Below, in pieces: positions 42,291 through 52,050 of a stretch of DNA of 64,000 nt. The notes below the pieces were generated by a model that saw only the letters and a program-made list of their open reading frames with translations, was not told the DNA's origin and did no database searches. Source of the stretch: Agilicoccus flavus (GTDB lineage Bacteria; Actinomycetota; Actinomycetes; Actinomycetales; Dermatophilaceae); the NCBI RefSeq assembly GCF_014857905.1, contig NZ_JACYXE010000007.1:1-64000 (forward strand). The letters run 5' to 3'. The stretch's first letter is position 1, and the number at the start of each line of letters is the position of its first letter. Position numbers and translations under genes: made by a program.

Positions 42291-43715
42291 ATGAAGACGA
42301 CGACGAACGTCATCGGCGGGCGCGAGGTCGGGGCGCGCGAGACCTACCCGAACATCGACCCCGCCACGGGGGCCGTCCTCGGAGAGGTGTCGCGGTCGGG
42401 GGCGGAGGAGGTCGACCGGGCCGTCGCGTCGGCGGCGGCCGCCCAGCCGGACTGGGCGGCGACGACCCCCGAGCACCGCTCCCGCGTCCTGCACCGGATC
42501 GCGGACCTCGTCGACCGCGACGCCGAGATCCTCGCCCGCCTCGAGAGCGAGGACACGGGCAAGCCGATCTCGCAGGCCCGCGTCGACGCCACCGTGTGCG
42601 CGCGCTACTTCCGCTTCTACGGGTCGGCCGTCGACAGCTACTACGGCCTGGCGATCCCGCTCGCGCCCGACCAGCACGCCTACACGATCAAGGAGCCGTA
42701 CGGGGTCGTCGCCTCGATCGTCGCGTGGAACTACCCGATGCAGCTCGCGTCGCGCGCCATCGCCGGGGCCATCGGCACCGGGAACGCGATCGTCCTCAAG
42801 CCCGCCGACGAGACGCCCCGCACGAGCGTGGCGCTCGCGCGGCTGGCGCTCGAGGCGGGGGTGCCGGCGGGGGTGTTCGACGTGGTCGTCGGGATCGGCG
42901 CCGAGGCGGGCGCTGCGCTGGCGGCGCACCCGGACGTCGCGCACCTCGGCTTCGTCGGCTCGACGCAGGTCGGGTCGGCCATCGCCCACGCCGCCGCCGA
43001 CCGCGTCGTGCCGACCGTCCTCGAGCTGGGCGGCAAGTCGGCGCAGGTCGTGTTCGCCGACGCCGACCTCGACGCGGCGGCCCCGTTCGTGCTCCGCGCG
43101 ATCCTGCAGAACGCCGGGCAGACGTGCTCGGCCGGCTCGCGGCTGCTCGTCCAACGCAGCGTGCACGAGCGACTCGTGTCGCGCGTCGCGGAACTCATGC
43201 GCGAGGTCCGCATCGGTCGCGGCCTCGACGACCCCGACCTGGGCCCGCTCGTCTCGGCCCGCCAGCAGGGCCGGGTCCGCTCGTTCCTCGACGACCTCGG
43301 CGGCGGGGAACTCGTCACCGGCGGCGGGGTGCCCGACCGCGCCGACCTCGCGGGCGGGGCGTACGTCGAGCCGACCCTCGTGGACGGCGTCGCGCCCGAC
43401 TCGCGGATCGCGCAGGAGGAGGTGTTCGGTCCGGTGCTCGTGTCGATGCCGTTCGACGACGAGGACGAGGCCGTCGCCCTGGCGAACGGCACCGACTACG
43501 CGCTCCTCGGCGCCGTGTGGACCCGCGACGTCTCCCGTGCGCACCGGATGGCCCGACGCATCCGCGCCGGCCAGGTGTACGTCAACACGTACGGTGCGGG
43601 CGGAGGCGTCGAGCTGCCGTTCGGCGGGTTCAAGAAGTCGGGCTACGGCCGGGAGAAGGGCGTCGAGGCCCTCGACGCCTTCACCCAGACGAAGACCGTG
43701 GTGGTCAAGCTCTGA
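42291..43715 (+). CDS. NAD(P)-dependent aldehyde dehydrogenase
   Basis: This 474-aa ALDH-superfamily enzyme has VASIVAWNYPMQLASR (cofactor), LKPADETP, GFVGSTQVGSAI, the catalytic Glu in TVLELGGKSAQVV, the catalytic Cys in QNAGQTCSAGSRLL, EEVFGPVL and PFGGFKKSGYGREKGVEAL. The last motif and general layout are of betaine-aldehyde/gamma-aminobutyraldehyde dehydrogenase type; the substrate is unproven. ATG 42291 lies 6 nt after CAGGCT (leaderless-type). It is just downstream of the insertion, so its promoter may have been altered. Confidence 0.92.
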   Translation: MKTTTNVIGGREVGARETYPNIDPATGAVLGEVSRSGAEEVDRAVASAAAAQPDWAATTPEHRSRVLHRIADLVDRDAEILARLESEDTGKPISQARVDATVCARYFRFYGSAVDSYYGLAIPLAPDQHAYTIKEPYGVVASIVAWNYPMQLASRAIAGAIGTGNAIVLKPADETPRTSVALARLALEAGVPAGVFDVVVGIGAEAGAALAAHPDVAHLGFVGSTQVGSAIAHAAADRVVPTVLELGGKSAQVVFADADLDAAAPFVLRAILQNAGQTCSAGSRLLVQRSVHERLVSRVAELMREVRIGRGLDDPDLGPLVSARQQGRVRSFLDDLGGGELVTGGGVPDRADLAGGAYVEPTLVDGVAPDSRIAQEEVFGPVLVSMPFDDEDEAVALANGTDYALLGAVWTRDVSRAHRMARRIRAGQVYVNTYGAGGGVELPFGGFKKSGYGREKGVEALDAFTQTKTVVVKL

Positions 43716-43760
43716 CCGGCGCCGGGTTCTCGTCTCCGCCCGGTGCCGGGTCGCCGCCGG

Positions 43761-44414
43761 TCACAGGCTTGTCGTCAGCGCCTGCTCGATCGGGGTGTCG
43801 CCACCGTTGAACTCGACGACCCGGCCGATGGTGCGGTTGTCGGCGAGGACGCGAGCGGCCACCGCCGCGACGTCGTCCCGGCTCACCTTCCCGGCGCTCA
43901 GGCCGGGCCCGGTCTCGATCCGGCCGGTGCCCGGCTCGTCGGTGAGCGCGCTCGGGCGCAGGATCGTCCAGTCGCGGGTGGAGTCGGCCAGGTAGGCGTC
44001 CGCCGCGGACTTCGCGTCGGCGTAGGGGAAGAACGCGTCGTCGCGCGCCACGCCGTGGTCGGGGCCCGCGCCGAAGTACGACACCATGACGTATCGCTGC
44101 ACGCCCGCGTCGGCGGCGGCGTCGATCGACGTGATGGCGGCGTCGCGGTCGACGGCGTAGGTGCGCTGCGGGGAACCGCCGCCCGCGCCGGCGGACCAGA
44201 CGACCGCGTCGACGCCCGTGAGCAGTTCGGCGAGACGGGCCCGGTCGGCCTTCTCGATGTCCTCGACGACCGGCGTCGCGCCGGTCGCGCTGACGTCGTC
44301 GGCGTGGTCGGGGTTGCGGATGACGGAGACGACGTCGTCGCCGCGCTCGGCGAGGAGCGTGGACAGGCGGAGGGCGACCTTGCCGTGGCCGCCGATGATG
44401 GCGATGCGGGACAT
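43761..44414 (-). CDS. NmrA/atypical SDR NAD(P)-binding protein
   Basis: This 217-aa Rossmann protein starts with IAIIGGHGKVALRLSTLLAERG (a G-G-H-G-x-V variant of the GxxGxxG motif), followed by VVWSAGAGGG, RYVMVSYFGAG and WTILRPSALTDEP. It matches the NAD(P)H-binding/biliverdin-reductase-B-like atypical SDR group, often flavin or quinone reductases or redox sensors. There is no Tyr-x-x-x-Lys; YADAK supplies the Tyr-Lys pair (PYADAKSAADAYL). It converges on the aldehyde dehydrogenase. The 278-bp gap upstream holds no gene. Confidence 0.88.
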   Translation of the reverse strand: MSRIAIIGGHGKVALRLSTLLAERGDDVVSVIRNPDHADDVSATGATPVVEDIEKADRARLAELLTGVDAVVWSAGAGGGSPQRTYAVDRDAAITSIDAAADAGVQRYVMVSYFGAGPDHGVARDDAFFPYADAKSAADAYLADSTRDWTILRPSALTDEPGTGRIETGPGLSAGKVSRDDVAAVAARVLADNRTIGRVVEFNGGDTPIEQALTTSL

Positions 44415-44692
44415 GCGGTTCTCCTTCGATGGGGGTCGTGGGCGACAGCGCAGGCGCGTGGGTCGTTGTTCCCCCGCCCCGGTCCGCGGTGCGCCGGATC
44501 GAAGAACCGCAGGGACGACGTCGAGGGCGGCGCCCGCGCCGTCGTCCCAGCTCAGGGGGCTCTGTCGACCGGCGGCCGGGCGTCCGTGTCGTCGGTACGG
44601 TTCTTCCCCACCGGCGATCACGGCGCGGCGGCACGACCTGCGGCCGGTCACGACCGGTGCGGTCCCACGTCCCCTGCGCCAGACTGGGCCCC

Positions 44693-45634
44693 ATGACCAC
44701 CGACGACCGCCCCGACCAGCTCGTCGCCGTTCTCGCCCCCGACGGACCCCGCGTGCTCGAGCGGGACGAGCCCATCGTCCACGCCGACGACCTGGGCCTG
44801 ACCCGCGGCGACGGCTGCTTCGACGCCACCCTCGTCCGCCGTTCCGGCGCGGGGTCGACGCCCGCCGGCGAGGCCGATCGTCTGGGAGCGACGTGGACGG
44901 ACCGGACCGGCGGTTTCGCCGTCCTCAACCTCGAACGGCACCTCGCGCGGCTGGCGCGGTCGGCGGCCGGCCTGGACCTGGCGGGCGTGCCGGACGCCGC
45001 GGCATGGACGGACCTGCTCGACGCGGCGCTCGAACGCTGGACCGGCACGGGCGACACGATGCTCAAGTTCGTCGTCGGCCGCGGACGCGAGGAACGGCCC
45101 GCCGGGCCGGTCGCCTACCTCACGCTCACCCAGCTCGGGCCGGGGACGCTCGACCAGCGGGCCGGGATCGGCGTGGCCGCCCTGTCGCGGGGCACCGCCT
45201 CCGACACCTACGTCGACGTGCCGTGGCTGCTCGGCGGCAACAAGACCATCGCCTACGCGCTCAACATGGCGGCCCAGCGCGAGGCGCGTTCCCGCGGCGC
45301 GGACGACGCGCTGTGGACGACGACCGACGGCTGGTGCCTCGAGGGACCCACGTCCGGGCTCGTCGTCCTGCGCGACGGGGTGCTGACGACCGTCCCCACC
45401 GGAGCGACCGGCATCCTCGCCTCCATCACCGTCGAGACGCTCTTCGAGGCCGCCGAGCGGGACGGCCTGGGGACGCGGCACGCGATGATCCGGCCGGCGG
45501 ACCTGTTCGAGGCCGACGCGTCCTGGCTCGTCTCGTCGGTCCGCGGCGTCGCGCCCATCCGCACGCTCGACGGCGCCGACGTACCCGCCGACCCCGAGGC
45601 CGACGCGCGCATCACCGCCCTCTCGGGCTTCTGA
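44693..45634 (+). CDS. pabC: class IV PLP aminotransferase, probable aminodeoxychorismate lyase
   Basis: This 313-aa fold-type IV PLP enzyme has RGDGCFDATLVR at the N-terminus, LERHLARLARSA, the PLP Lys in LLGGNKTIAYALNMAAQR, DDALWTTTDGWCLEGPTSGLVVL and GILASITVETLF. The pattern suits 4-amino-4-deoxychorismate lyase (PabC, folate synthesis), but a D-amino acid or branched-chain aminotransferase is possible. CAGACT lies 7 nt before ATG 44693. It is followed 30 bp later by a thiolase gene. Confidence 0.8.
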   Translation: MTTDDRPDQLVAVLAPDGPRVLERDEPIVHADDLGLTRGDGCFDATLVRRSGAGSTPAGEADRLGATWTDRTGGFAVLNLERHLARLARSAAGLDLAGVPDAAAWTDLLDAALERWTGTGDTMLKFVVGRGREERPAGPVAYLTLTQLGPGTLDQRAGIGVAALSRGTASDTYVDVPWLLGGNKTIAYALNMAAQREARSRGADDALWTTTDGWCLEGPTSGLVVLRDGVLTTVPTGATGILASITVETLFEAAERDGLGTRHAMIRPADLFEADASWLVSSVRGVAPIRTLDGADVPADPEADARITALSGF

Positions 45635-45664
45635 CCGACCCCGACAGCCAACCCAGGGAGAACC

Positions 45665-46852
45665 ATGAGCGCAGCACAGCAGGACCCGATCGTCGTCGTC
45701 GACGGGGCGCGCACCCCCGTGGGCTCGTTCGGGGGCGCCTTCGCGGGCACGCCCGCACACGAGCTCGGCGTCGTCGCCGTGCGCGCGGCCCTCGAGCGGG
45801 CCGGTGTCGGCGCCGACGACATCGAGGAGGTCGTCGTCGGGTGCATCGGGCAGGTCGGCGGCGACGCCTACATCGCCCGCCGCATCGCCGTCGGGGCCGA
45901 CCTCGGCGTCGACACCCCGGCGTACACCGTCAACCGCCTCTGCGGCAGCGGTCTGCAGTCGGTGTGGTCGGCGGCGCAGCAGTTGCGCTGGGGCGGCATC
46001 GACGTGGCCGTCGCCGGCGGCGCCGAGAACATGTCGCGGATGCCGTTCTACGACTTCGGTGCTCGCAACGGGTGGCGTCTCGGGGACCGCGCGCTCGTCG
46101 ACGGCACCGTCCTCATGTTCTCCGACCCGTTCGAAGGCATCCACATGGGCGTCACCGCCGAACGGGTCGCCGAGAAGTACGGGGTGAGCCGCACCGAGCA
46201 GGACGAGTTCGCCCTGCGCTCCCAGCAGCGGGCGGGCAGTGAGCAGGCGCGCGCCGCCTTCGCGGAGGAGATCACCCCGGTGACGACCTCGGGCCGCAAG
46301 CCGGTCACGGTCGAGACCGACGAGCACCCCAAGCCCGACACGACGCTCGAGCGGCTGGCGGGGCTGCGCCCGGCGTTCGCCAAGGACGGCACCGTCACCG
46401 CCGGCAACGCCTCCGGCATCAACGACGGCGCCGCGGCCCTCGTGCTCACCCGCGCGTCCGTCGCGGCGGAGCGGGGCCTCACCCCGCTCGCGACGCTCGA
46501 AGCCGTGACGACGGGCGCGATGGAGCCGGGCCTCATGGGCTACGCGCCGGTCATCGCCCTGCGCAAGCTGTTCGAGCAGACCGGGCTCGGCCCGGCCGAC
46601 CTCGGCACGGTGGAACTCAACGAGGCGTTCGCCTCGCAGGCGGTCGCCGTCATCCGCGACGCCGGGCTCGACCCCGAACGCACCAACCCCTACGGCGGCG
46701 CGATCGCGCTCGGCCACCCCGTCGGCGCGACCGGGTCGATCCTCACGCTGCGCGTCGTCAAGGACCTGATCCGGCGCGACCTCGAGCACGGCGTGGTCAC
46801 GATGTGCATCGGCGGCGGCCAGGCGCTGGCCGGACTGTTCCGGCGGGTCTGA
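45665..46852 (+). CDS. acetyl-CoA C-acetyltransferase (thiolase)
   Basis: This 395-aa thiolase has the acyl-enzyme Cys in [11 protein letters not shown] (near residue 92), [38 protein letters not shown], the catalytic His in [15 protein letters not shown] and the second Cys in [13 protein letters not shown]. Size and motifs fit degradative/biosynthetic acetyl-CoA acetyltransferase or a beta-ketoadipyl-type thiolase. SD GGGAG precedes ATG 45665. It is followed by a strong hairpin terminator. Confidence 0.93.
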   Translation: MSAAQQDPIVVVDGARTPVGSFGGAFAGTPAHELGVVAVRAALERAGVGADDIEEVVVGCIGQVGGDAYIARRIAVGADLGVDTPAYTVNRLCGSGLQSVWSAAQQLRWGGIDVAVAGGAENMSRMPFYDFGARNGWRLGDRALVDGTVLMFSDPFEGIHMGVTAERVAEKYGVSRTEQDEFALRSQQRAGSEQARAAFAEEITPVTTSGRKPVTVETDEHPKPDTTLERLAGLRPAFAKDGTVTAGNASGINDGAAALVLTRASVAAERGLTPLATLEAVTTGAMEPGLMGYAPVIALRKLFEQTGLGPADLGTVELNEAFASQAVAVIRDAGLDPERTNPYGGAIALGHPVGATGSILTLRVVKDLIRRDLEHGVVTMCIGGGQALAGLFRRV

Positions 46853-46862
46853 CCCCCGACGC

Positions 46863-46900
46863 CGCGAGGACCCGCCCCCGGATCGGGGCGGGTCCTCGCG
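46863..46900. terminator. bidirectional hairpin terminator after the thiolase gene
   Basis: A perfect 16-bp stem (CGCGAGGACCCGCCCC at 46863-46878 with 46885-46900) has a 6-nt loop, between convergent thiolase and GH26-like lipoprotein genes. Confidence 0.85.
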
Positions 46901-46927
46901 CGGTGTCGCCGGGGCCGGCGGGCCGGC

Positions 46928-47959
46928 TCAGGCGAGCTTCTTCATCCACTCCAGGTACGTCGCCTTGGCCTTGGGGTTCTGCTCGAGGGAGCAACGGCAG
47001 TAGTCCTGCCGCTCGTCGAAGTAGGTCTCGAACGCCATGATGTCGGAGTTGCCCTCCATCCACGCGTACGCCTTCTCGACGAAGAACGGGTTGTCGCCGC
47101 CGGAACCCTCGTTGCCCGCGATGACACCCCATTCGGGGAGGGCGAACTTCTTGCCGTGCTGCCGGGCGAAGTTGCCCCAGTAGTCCCAGCCCTGGTCCTT
47201 GGTCTTGTGCTCCTCCCAGCCCTTCTCGTCGTACGGCGGGCTCCAGTCGTAGGCGTCCATGCCGACGATGTCGACGTACTCGTCGCCGGGCCAGGCCATC
47301 GACGCGTCCGGCAGGGTGTCGCCCTTGCCCTCGTTGACGTTCCAGACGATCCGCAGGTCGGGCCCGCCCTCCTTGAGGGAGCGCGACGCGTTCTGGAACG
47401 CCTTCTTGTACTGCTCCACGTTGCCCGGGTTGGCCGACCACTTCCAGTTGTGGATGTTCATCTCCCAGCCGGGTCGCACGTACGCGTCGGGATACTTCTT
47501 CGCGAGCATCGCGCCGAACCGACGCCACTGCGCGTTGTCCTTGCCGGCCGCGGCGGCCTCCATGCTGCCGTCGTCGGGGAACAGCGGCATGGCGACGTTG
47601 AGGGTGCCCTTGAAGTCCTTGGGGATGGTCGACGGCTCGAGCCACCAGTCCCCGAAGAGTGCCTCCCACGAGTCGCGGGTGGGGGAGACGCCGATGACGT
47701 CGTTCGCGTGGCCGCGGGTCGAGGCGAACGCGGCCGACTCCGCCGCGTCGTGCCCGACGACCCCGCTGTCCCAGGCCAGCTTCGAGGGGCGGTCACGGTC
47801 GATCGGGGCCTCCGAACGCGAGGAGGACGCCGCCGTGGACGGGGTCGGCTTCCGTTCGCCCCCGTCCGAGCACGCCGCCAGTCCGAGGGTCGCAGTCAGC
47901 ACCACCGCCGCCAGGGCGCGAGGCGCGCGGGTACGGCGGCGAGGGGTGGGTCGAACCAT
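46928..47959 (-). CDS. secreted GH26-like glycosyl hydrolase, lipoprotein
   Basis: This 343-aa lipoprotein has an Arg-rich n-region (VRPTPRRRTRAPRA), a hydrophobic stretch and lipobox LAAC-SDGG near residues 30-33. A (beta/alpha)8-type domain follows with paired acidic candidates: the acid/base Glu in DAYVRPGWEMN and the nucleophile Glu in FALPEWGVIAG, as in clan GH-A. Other blocks are NVAMPLFPDDGS, DIVGMDAYDWSPP and C-terminal DYCRC. It is a paralogue of the divergent gene at 48277. ATG 47959 starts MVRPTP. The likely role is cleavage of a mannan- or glucan-like polysaccharide at the cell surface. Confidence 0.82.
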   Translation of the reverse strand: MVRPTPRRRTRAPRALAAVVLTATLGLAACSDGGERKPTPSTAASSSRSEAPIDRDRPSKLAWDSGVVGHDAAESAAFASTRGHANDVIGVSPTRDSWEALFGDWWLEPSTIPKDFKGTLNVAMPLFPDDGSMEAAAAGKDNAQWRRFGAMLAKKYPDAYVRPGWEMNIHNWKWSANPGNVEQYKKAFQNASRSLKEGGPDLRIVWNVNEGKGDTLPDASMAWPGDEYVDIVGMDAYDWSPPYDEKGWEEHKTKDQGWDYWGNFARQHGKKFALPEWGVIAGNEGSGGDNPFFVEKAYAWMEGNSDIMAFETYFDERQDYCRCSLEQNPKAKATYLEWMKKLA

Positions 47960-48276
47960 GGATGCGGTCTCCTGTCGTGGCGGATCCCCGACGGCTGGCG
48001 CCACCAAGGTGGGTCGGGCCGGGGCATCGCGCGGACCGCCGCTCGCGTGGGCGGGATCGCCGACATGCTTCCCCTCCGGAAGAGCTTACGGGGCGGCTCG
48101 CTCGGTGTGGGTGGGCCGACTCCGGGCCCGGGGCGTCCACAGCCCGGGCGGGAGGCCCGGCGCCCGCCCAGGGCGTCCACAGCGGCCCCTCGAGCGGCCG
48201 CACCGACGAGGCGCCCGTTCCTACGTTGGGGGTCCGCCCGCGCTCGCAGGCCATCCGCCGAACCCGAGGACCGACG
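47960..48276. promoter_or_regulatory. divergent control region between two GH26-like paralogues
   Basis: This 317-bp gap holds a 13-bp direct repeat GGGCGTCCACAGC (48131-48143 and 48171-48183), spaced 40 bp apart (about four helical turns). That spacing suits a regulator binding on one DNA face. No gene is evident. Confidence 0.35.
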
Positions 48277-49617
48277 TTGCGACCGTCCGCCGCCCGCCAT
48301 GCCCGCCACGCCTCGTCCCGGCGGGCTCGTCGACCGCCGCGTCCGGCGACGGCCCGGTGGGCCGGCGCCGCGCTCGCCGGCCTCGCCGCGGTCCTCGTGG
48401 CCGTGGGCCCCGGCCTCGCCGCCGGTGTCGACCCGGATCCACGCGCGGCCGTCGGTGCGACGGAGAGCGGCGACCCCGCCGCGGCGCCGATGTCGACGGT
48501 GCCCGCCGGCGCGGCCCGGAACGTCGTCCCGGTACCCCCGGTACCCCCCGTCGCGTCGCCGCGCGCCGGTGCCGAGGCCGCCGGCCGCGCCGCGGCCCCC
48601 GCCCGACGGGCGTCCGGGTTGCCCTGGAGCAGCGGGGTGTTCAGTCACGACGCGGCACGGACCGTGGAGTTCGCGGCGCGGCGGGGGCGGCCCGTCGACG
48701 TCCTCGCCGTCTTCCCGACGCGCGACACCTGGGAGTCCGTCCTCGAACCGTGGTGGATGAGCCCGTCGGCGGTGCCCGAGGGGTTCGCCGGCACCCTCAA
48801 CGTCGGGGTGCCGCTGTTCCCGGCGTCGGGGTCGCTGGCGGCGGCCGCGCGGGGAGAGGACGTCGAGCGGTGGCGGGAGCTCGGAGCCCTCATCGCGGCG
48901 CGCTACCCGGACGCGTACGTGCGGCCCGGGTGGGAGATGAACATCCCCAACTGGGCGTGGTCGGCGAACCCGGGCAACGTCGAGGACTACAAGCGGGCGT
49001 TCCGGCACGCCGCCACCGGGCTGCGCGCGGGCGGACCGAACCTGCGGATCGTCTTCAACCCGAACGAGGGCACCGGCGGCTCGCTGCCGGACGCGACCCT
49101 GGCCTACCCCGGCGACGAGTACGTCGACGACATCGGCCTCGACGCCTACGACTGGGACCCCGGCTACACCGCGGCGGGGTGGGAGCAGCACCGCACCCAA
49201 CCCGGCGGCTGGGACTTCTGGGTCGGCTTCGCCCGCGAGCACGGCAAGACGTTCTCGGTGCCCGAGTGGGGCGTCATCCCCGGCAGCGACACCTCGGGCG
49301 GCGACAACCCCGACTACATCACGGCCGTGCTGACGTGGATGGGCGCGAACGCCGACGTCATGTCGTTCGACACCTACTTCGAGGAGACCGCCGACTACTG
49401 CCGGTGCGCGCTGTCCCTCAACCCCCGCGCCGCCCGGGCCTACACCGACATGATCGCCCGGCTCGCGGGCGGCGCGGCGGGGCCGGCGGCCGGCGTGCCG
49501 ACTCGACCGGCGCTGCCGGATCGAGCCCCTGCGGAGGCGCCCGTCGCCCCTCGCATCCACGTCCTCGTGCTGCCCGGACCGGGCCGCCGGGCCGGCGCCT
49601 CGGGAGCGGGCCGGTGA
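48277..49617 (+). CDS. secreted GH26-like glycosyl hydrolase, paralogue of 46928-47959
   Basis: This 446-aa exported protein from TTG 48277 (GAGGA 7 nt upstream) has a long Arg-rich signal region (ASSRRARRPPR then AGAALAGLAAVLVAVGPGLAAG) and an Ala/Pro-rich linker to about residue 120. The catalytic domain is shared with its divergent neighbour: GTLNVGVPLFPASGS, DAYVRPGWEMNIPNWAWSAN, DIGLDAYDWDPG, FSVPEWGVIPG and DYCRCALS. It ends with an Ala/Pro-rich tail. Both catalytic Glu are present. Unlike its paralogue it lacks a lipobox. The start is uncertain by some tens of codons. Confidence 0.78.
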   Translation: MRPSAARHARHASSRRARRPPRPATARWAGAALAGLAAVLVAVGPGLAAGVDPDPRAAVGATESGDPAAAPMSTVPAGAARNVVPVPPVPPVASPRAGAEAAGRAAAPARRASGLPWSSGVFSHDAARTVEFAARRGRPVDVLAVFPTRDTWESVLEPWWMSPSAVPEGFAGTLNVGVPLFPASGSLAAAARGEDVERWRELGALIAARYPDAYVRPGWEMNIPNWAWSANPGNVEDYKRAFRHAATGLRAGGPNLRIVFNPNEGTGGSLPDATLAYPGDEYVDDIGLDAYDWDPGYTAAGWEQHRTQPGGWDFWVGFAREHGKTFSVPEWGVIPGSDTSGGDNPDYITAVLTWMGANADVMSFDTYFEETADYCRCALSLNPRAARAYTDMIARLAGGAAGPAAGVPTRPALPDRAPAEAPVAPRIHVLVLPGPGRRAGASGAGR

Positions 49618-49698
49618 TTCCCCACCGAAGCGGCACCGTCGGTGGCAAAGTCGGCCGGAACACCGCCCGTTCGGAGGCGGGTTCGAGAGGGGACGGGT

Positions 49699-51174
49699 AT
49701 GTCGCTCACAGACCAGGTGCGCCGCCGCAAGCCCCTCGCCGCGGCGACGACCGGCGCGGACGAGGCGGGCGGTCTCAAACGCTCGATCGGCACCTTCCAG
49801 CTCACGCTGTTCGGGGTGGGCGCCACGGTCGGGACGGGGATCTTCTTCGTCCTCGCCGAGGCCGTGCCCGACGCGGGCCCGGCGGTGCTCGTGGCGTTCC
49901 TCATCGCCGGCATCGCGGCGGGCCTGTCGGCCGTCTGCTACGCCGAGATGGCGAGCGCGATCCCGGTGAGCGGGTCGACGTACTCGTACGCGTACCACAC
50001 CCTCGGCGAGGGGGTCGCGATGGTGATCGCGGCGTGCGTGCTGCTCGAGTACGGCGTGTCGACGTCGGCCGTGGCGGTGGGGTGGAGCGAGTACCTCAAC
50101 TCGCTGCTCGCGCACACGGTCGGCTGGCAGTTCCCGCACGCCCTGTCCTACGCCCCCATCCCCGTGGACGGCGTGGCCGGCGGCATCGTCAACCTCCCGG
50201 CGATCATCCTCGTGTTCATGTGCATGTTCCTGCTCATGCGCGGGGCCACGGAGTCGGCGCTGGTCAACACGATCATGGTCATGATCAAGCTCGGCGTCCT
50301 CGTCATGTTCGCGGTCATCGCGTTCACCGCGTTCCAGGCCGACCGGTTCGCGAACTTCTGGGACGCCGGCGCCGGGGGCATCAGCACGGCGGCCAGCACG
50401 ATCTTCTTCTCCTTCATCGGCCTCGACGCCGTCGCGACCGCCGGCGAAGAGGTTCGGAACCCGCAGAAGGCCCTGCCCCGGGCCCTCATGGGCGCCCTCG
50501 CCATCGTCATCGGCGTCTACCTGCTCGTCGCGGCGGCCGGGGTCGGCTCTCAGCCGCTCGAGGCCTTCTCGAGCGAGGAGCAGCAGAGCGCCGGCCTGTC
50601 GGTGATCCTCGAGAACATCACCGGGTCGGCGGTACCCGCAATCATCCTCGCGGCGGGCGCCGTCATCTCCATCTTCTCGGTGACGCTCGTGACCCTGTAC
50701 GGGCAGACGCGCATCCTCTTCGCCATGGGCCGCGACGGAGTCGTCTCGCCCCGCTTCGCGCGGGTCAGCCAGCGCACGATGACCCCGACGTTCAACACGA
50801 TCGTCGTCTCGATCGTGGTCGCGCTCATCGCCGGTTTCGTGCCGGACACCTACTTGTGGGACACGGTCTCGATCGGCACGCTCATCGCCTTCAGCGTCGT
50901 CGCCATCGGGGTCGTCGTCCTGCGGCGCACGCACCCCGACCTCGAGCGCCCGTTCCGGGTGCCCGGTTACCCCGTCACACCCGTGCTGACGGTCGTGCTG
51001 TGCGCGTACATCCTGTGGGGTCTGCCCCTGCACACGTGGCTCGTCTTCGGGGTGTGGCTCGCCGTCGTCCTCGCCTTCTACCTGTTCTGGGGTCGGCGCC
51101 ACGCCGTGCTCGGCCGGCAGCCCGCCCCGCCCGGCGACGACGTCGCCGACGACCGGAACGGAGTGACCCGATGA
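49699..51174 (+). CDS. APC-superfamily amino acid permease (CAT type)
   Basis: This 491-aa transporter has about 12 helices. LTLFGVGATVGTGIFFVLAEAVPD is the conserved first helix, and ASAIPVSGSTYSYAYHTLGE, FFSFIGLDAVATAGEEVRNPQKALPRA and RPFRVPGYPVTPVL fit the cationic amino acid transporter (YfnA-like) group. GAGAGGGGA precedes ATG 49699. The stop overlaps the UspA start (ATGA), so the two are co-translated, a recurrent pairing in which the Usp protein may modulate the permease. It is a possible arginine importer for the arc genes, but far away. Confidence 0.92.
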   Translation: MSLTDQVRRRKPLAAATTGADEAGGLKRSIGTFQLTLFGVGATVGTGIFFVLAEAVPDAGPAVLVAFLIAGIAAGLSAVCYAEMASAIPVSGSTYSYAYHTLGEGVAMVIAACVLLEYGVSTSAVAVGWSEYLNSLLAHTVGWQFPHALSYAPIPVDGVAGGIVNLPAIILVFMCMFLLMRGATESALVNTIMVMIKLGVLVMFAVIAFTAFQADRFANFWDAGAGGISTAASTIFFSFIGLDAVATAGEEVRNPQKALPRALMGALAIVIGVYLLVAAAGVGSQPLEAFSSEEQQSAGLSVILENITGSAVPAIILAAGAVISIFSVTLVTLYGQTRILFAMGRDGVVSPRFARVSQRTMTPTFNTIVVSIVVALIAGFVPDTYLWDTVSIGTLIAFSVVAIGVVVLRRTHPDLERPFRVPGYPVTPVLTVVLCAYILWGLPLHTWLVFGVWLAVVLAFYLFWGRRHAVLGRQPAPPGDDVADDRNGVTR

Positions 51175-52034
51175 CCTACGTCGTGGGCTGGAGCCCCTTC
51201 CACCGGGACGCGGGCGCCGTCGACCTCGCGTGCCGCCTGGCGCGGTCGGTGGGTGAACGGTTGCACGTCCTCAGCGTCTTCCCGTCCGCGTGGGGCGGGC
51301 TCGGCCGGCGCGGCACCGACGAGTCCGTCGAGCGCCAGGGCGCACGGGCCGGCGCGGAGGCCCGGGCCTTCCTCGACGAGGCCGGCGTCGAGGGGGACGT
51401 CGTCTGCGTGTCCGCGCGGTCCGTGCCGCACGCGCTGCTGGGGGCGGTGGAGGAGACGTCGGCGTCGATGCTCGTCCTCGGCTCGGGCGGCGACGCCGGC
51501 CTCGGGCACATCAGCCTGTCGTCGAAGTCGAGCCGGCTGCTCCACTCGAGCCCGGTGCCGGTGGCCCTCGCTCCTCGCGGGCACCACGGCCGGGGCGCGG
51601 CCGTCACCCGGGTGACCTGTGCCTACCGCGACGTCGACTCGGCGCGGTCGGCCCTCGAACGGTCCGTCGACTTCGCACGCCGGGCCGGGGCTCAGGTGCG
51701 GGTCGTCACGTTCGGCGTCGAGCCGCGGCGCATGTACCCCGCCGAGGTGAGCGGCGCCGAGTCGATGGTGCTCGACGAGTGGCGCACCCAGGCGGACGCG
51801 GCCCTGACCAGGGCCGTGGCCGACCTGGCCCCCGACGCCGCCGGCGGCGAGATCGCCGTCGGACGCACGTGGGCCGACGCGCTCTACGCCGTCGAATGGA
51901 CCGAGGGCGACGTCCTCGTCGTCGGCTCCTCCTCGACGATCCCCCTCGCGCAGGTCTTCCTCGGCTCGAGCGCGTCGAAGATCGTCCGCCACTCACCCGT
52001 CCCCGTCGTCGTCATGCCGGGGTCCGCCGGCTGA
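51171..52034 (+). CDS. tandem universal stress protein (UspA)
   Basis: This 287-aa protein has two Usp domains. Domain 1 (residues about 1-140) is YVVGWSPFHRDAGAVDLACRLA with VLGSGGDAGLGH...SSKSSRLLHSSPVPVAL. Domain 2 (about 145-287) is VTCAYRDVDSARSALERSVDFA with VVGSSSTIPLAQVFLGSSASK and VVMPG. The G-x2-G-x9-G-S/T ATP loop is degenerate in both, so ATP binding is uncertain. It is coupled to the APC permease by ATGA overlap. Confidence 0.9.
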   Translation: MTYVVGWSPFHRDAGAVDLACRLARSVGERLHVLSVFPSAWGGLGRRGTDESVERQGARAGAEARAFLDEAGVEGDVVCVSARSVPHALLGAVEETSASMLVLGSGGDAGLGHISLSSKSSRLLHSSPVPVALAPRGHHGRGAAVTRVTCAYRDVDSARSALERSVDFARRAGAQVRVVTFGVEPRRMYPAEVSGAESMVLDEWRTQADAALTRAVADLAPDAAGGEIAVGRTWADALYAVEWTEGDVLVVGSSSTIPLAQVFLGSSASKIVRHSPVPVVVMPGSAG

Positions 52035-52050
52035 CCCGGGTGTGTTCCGG

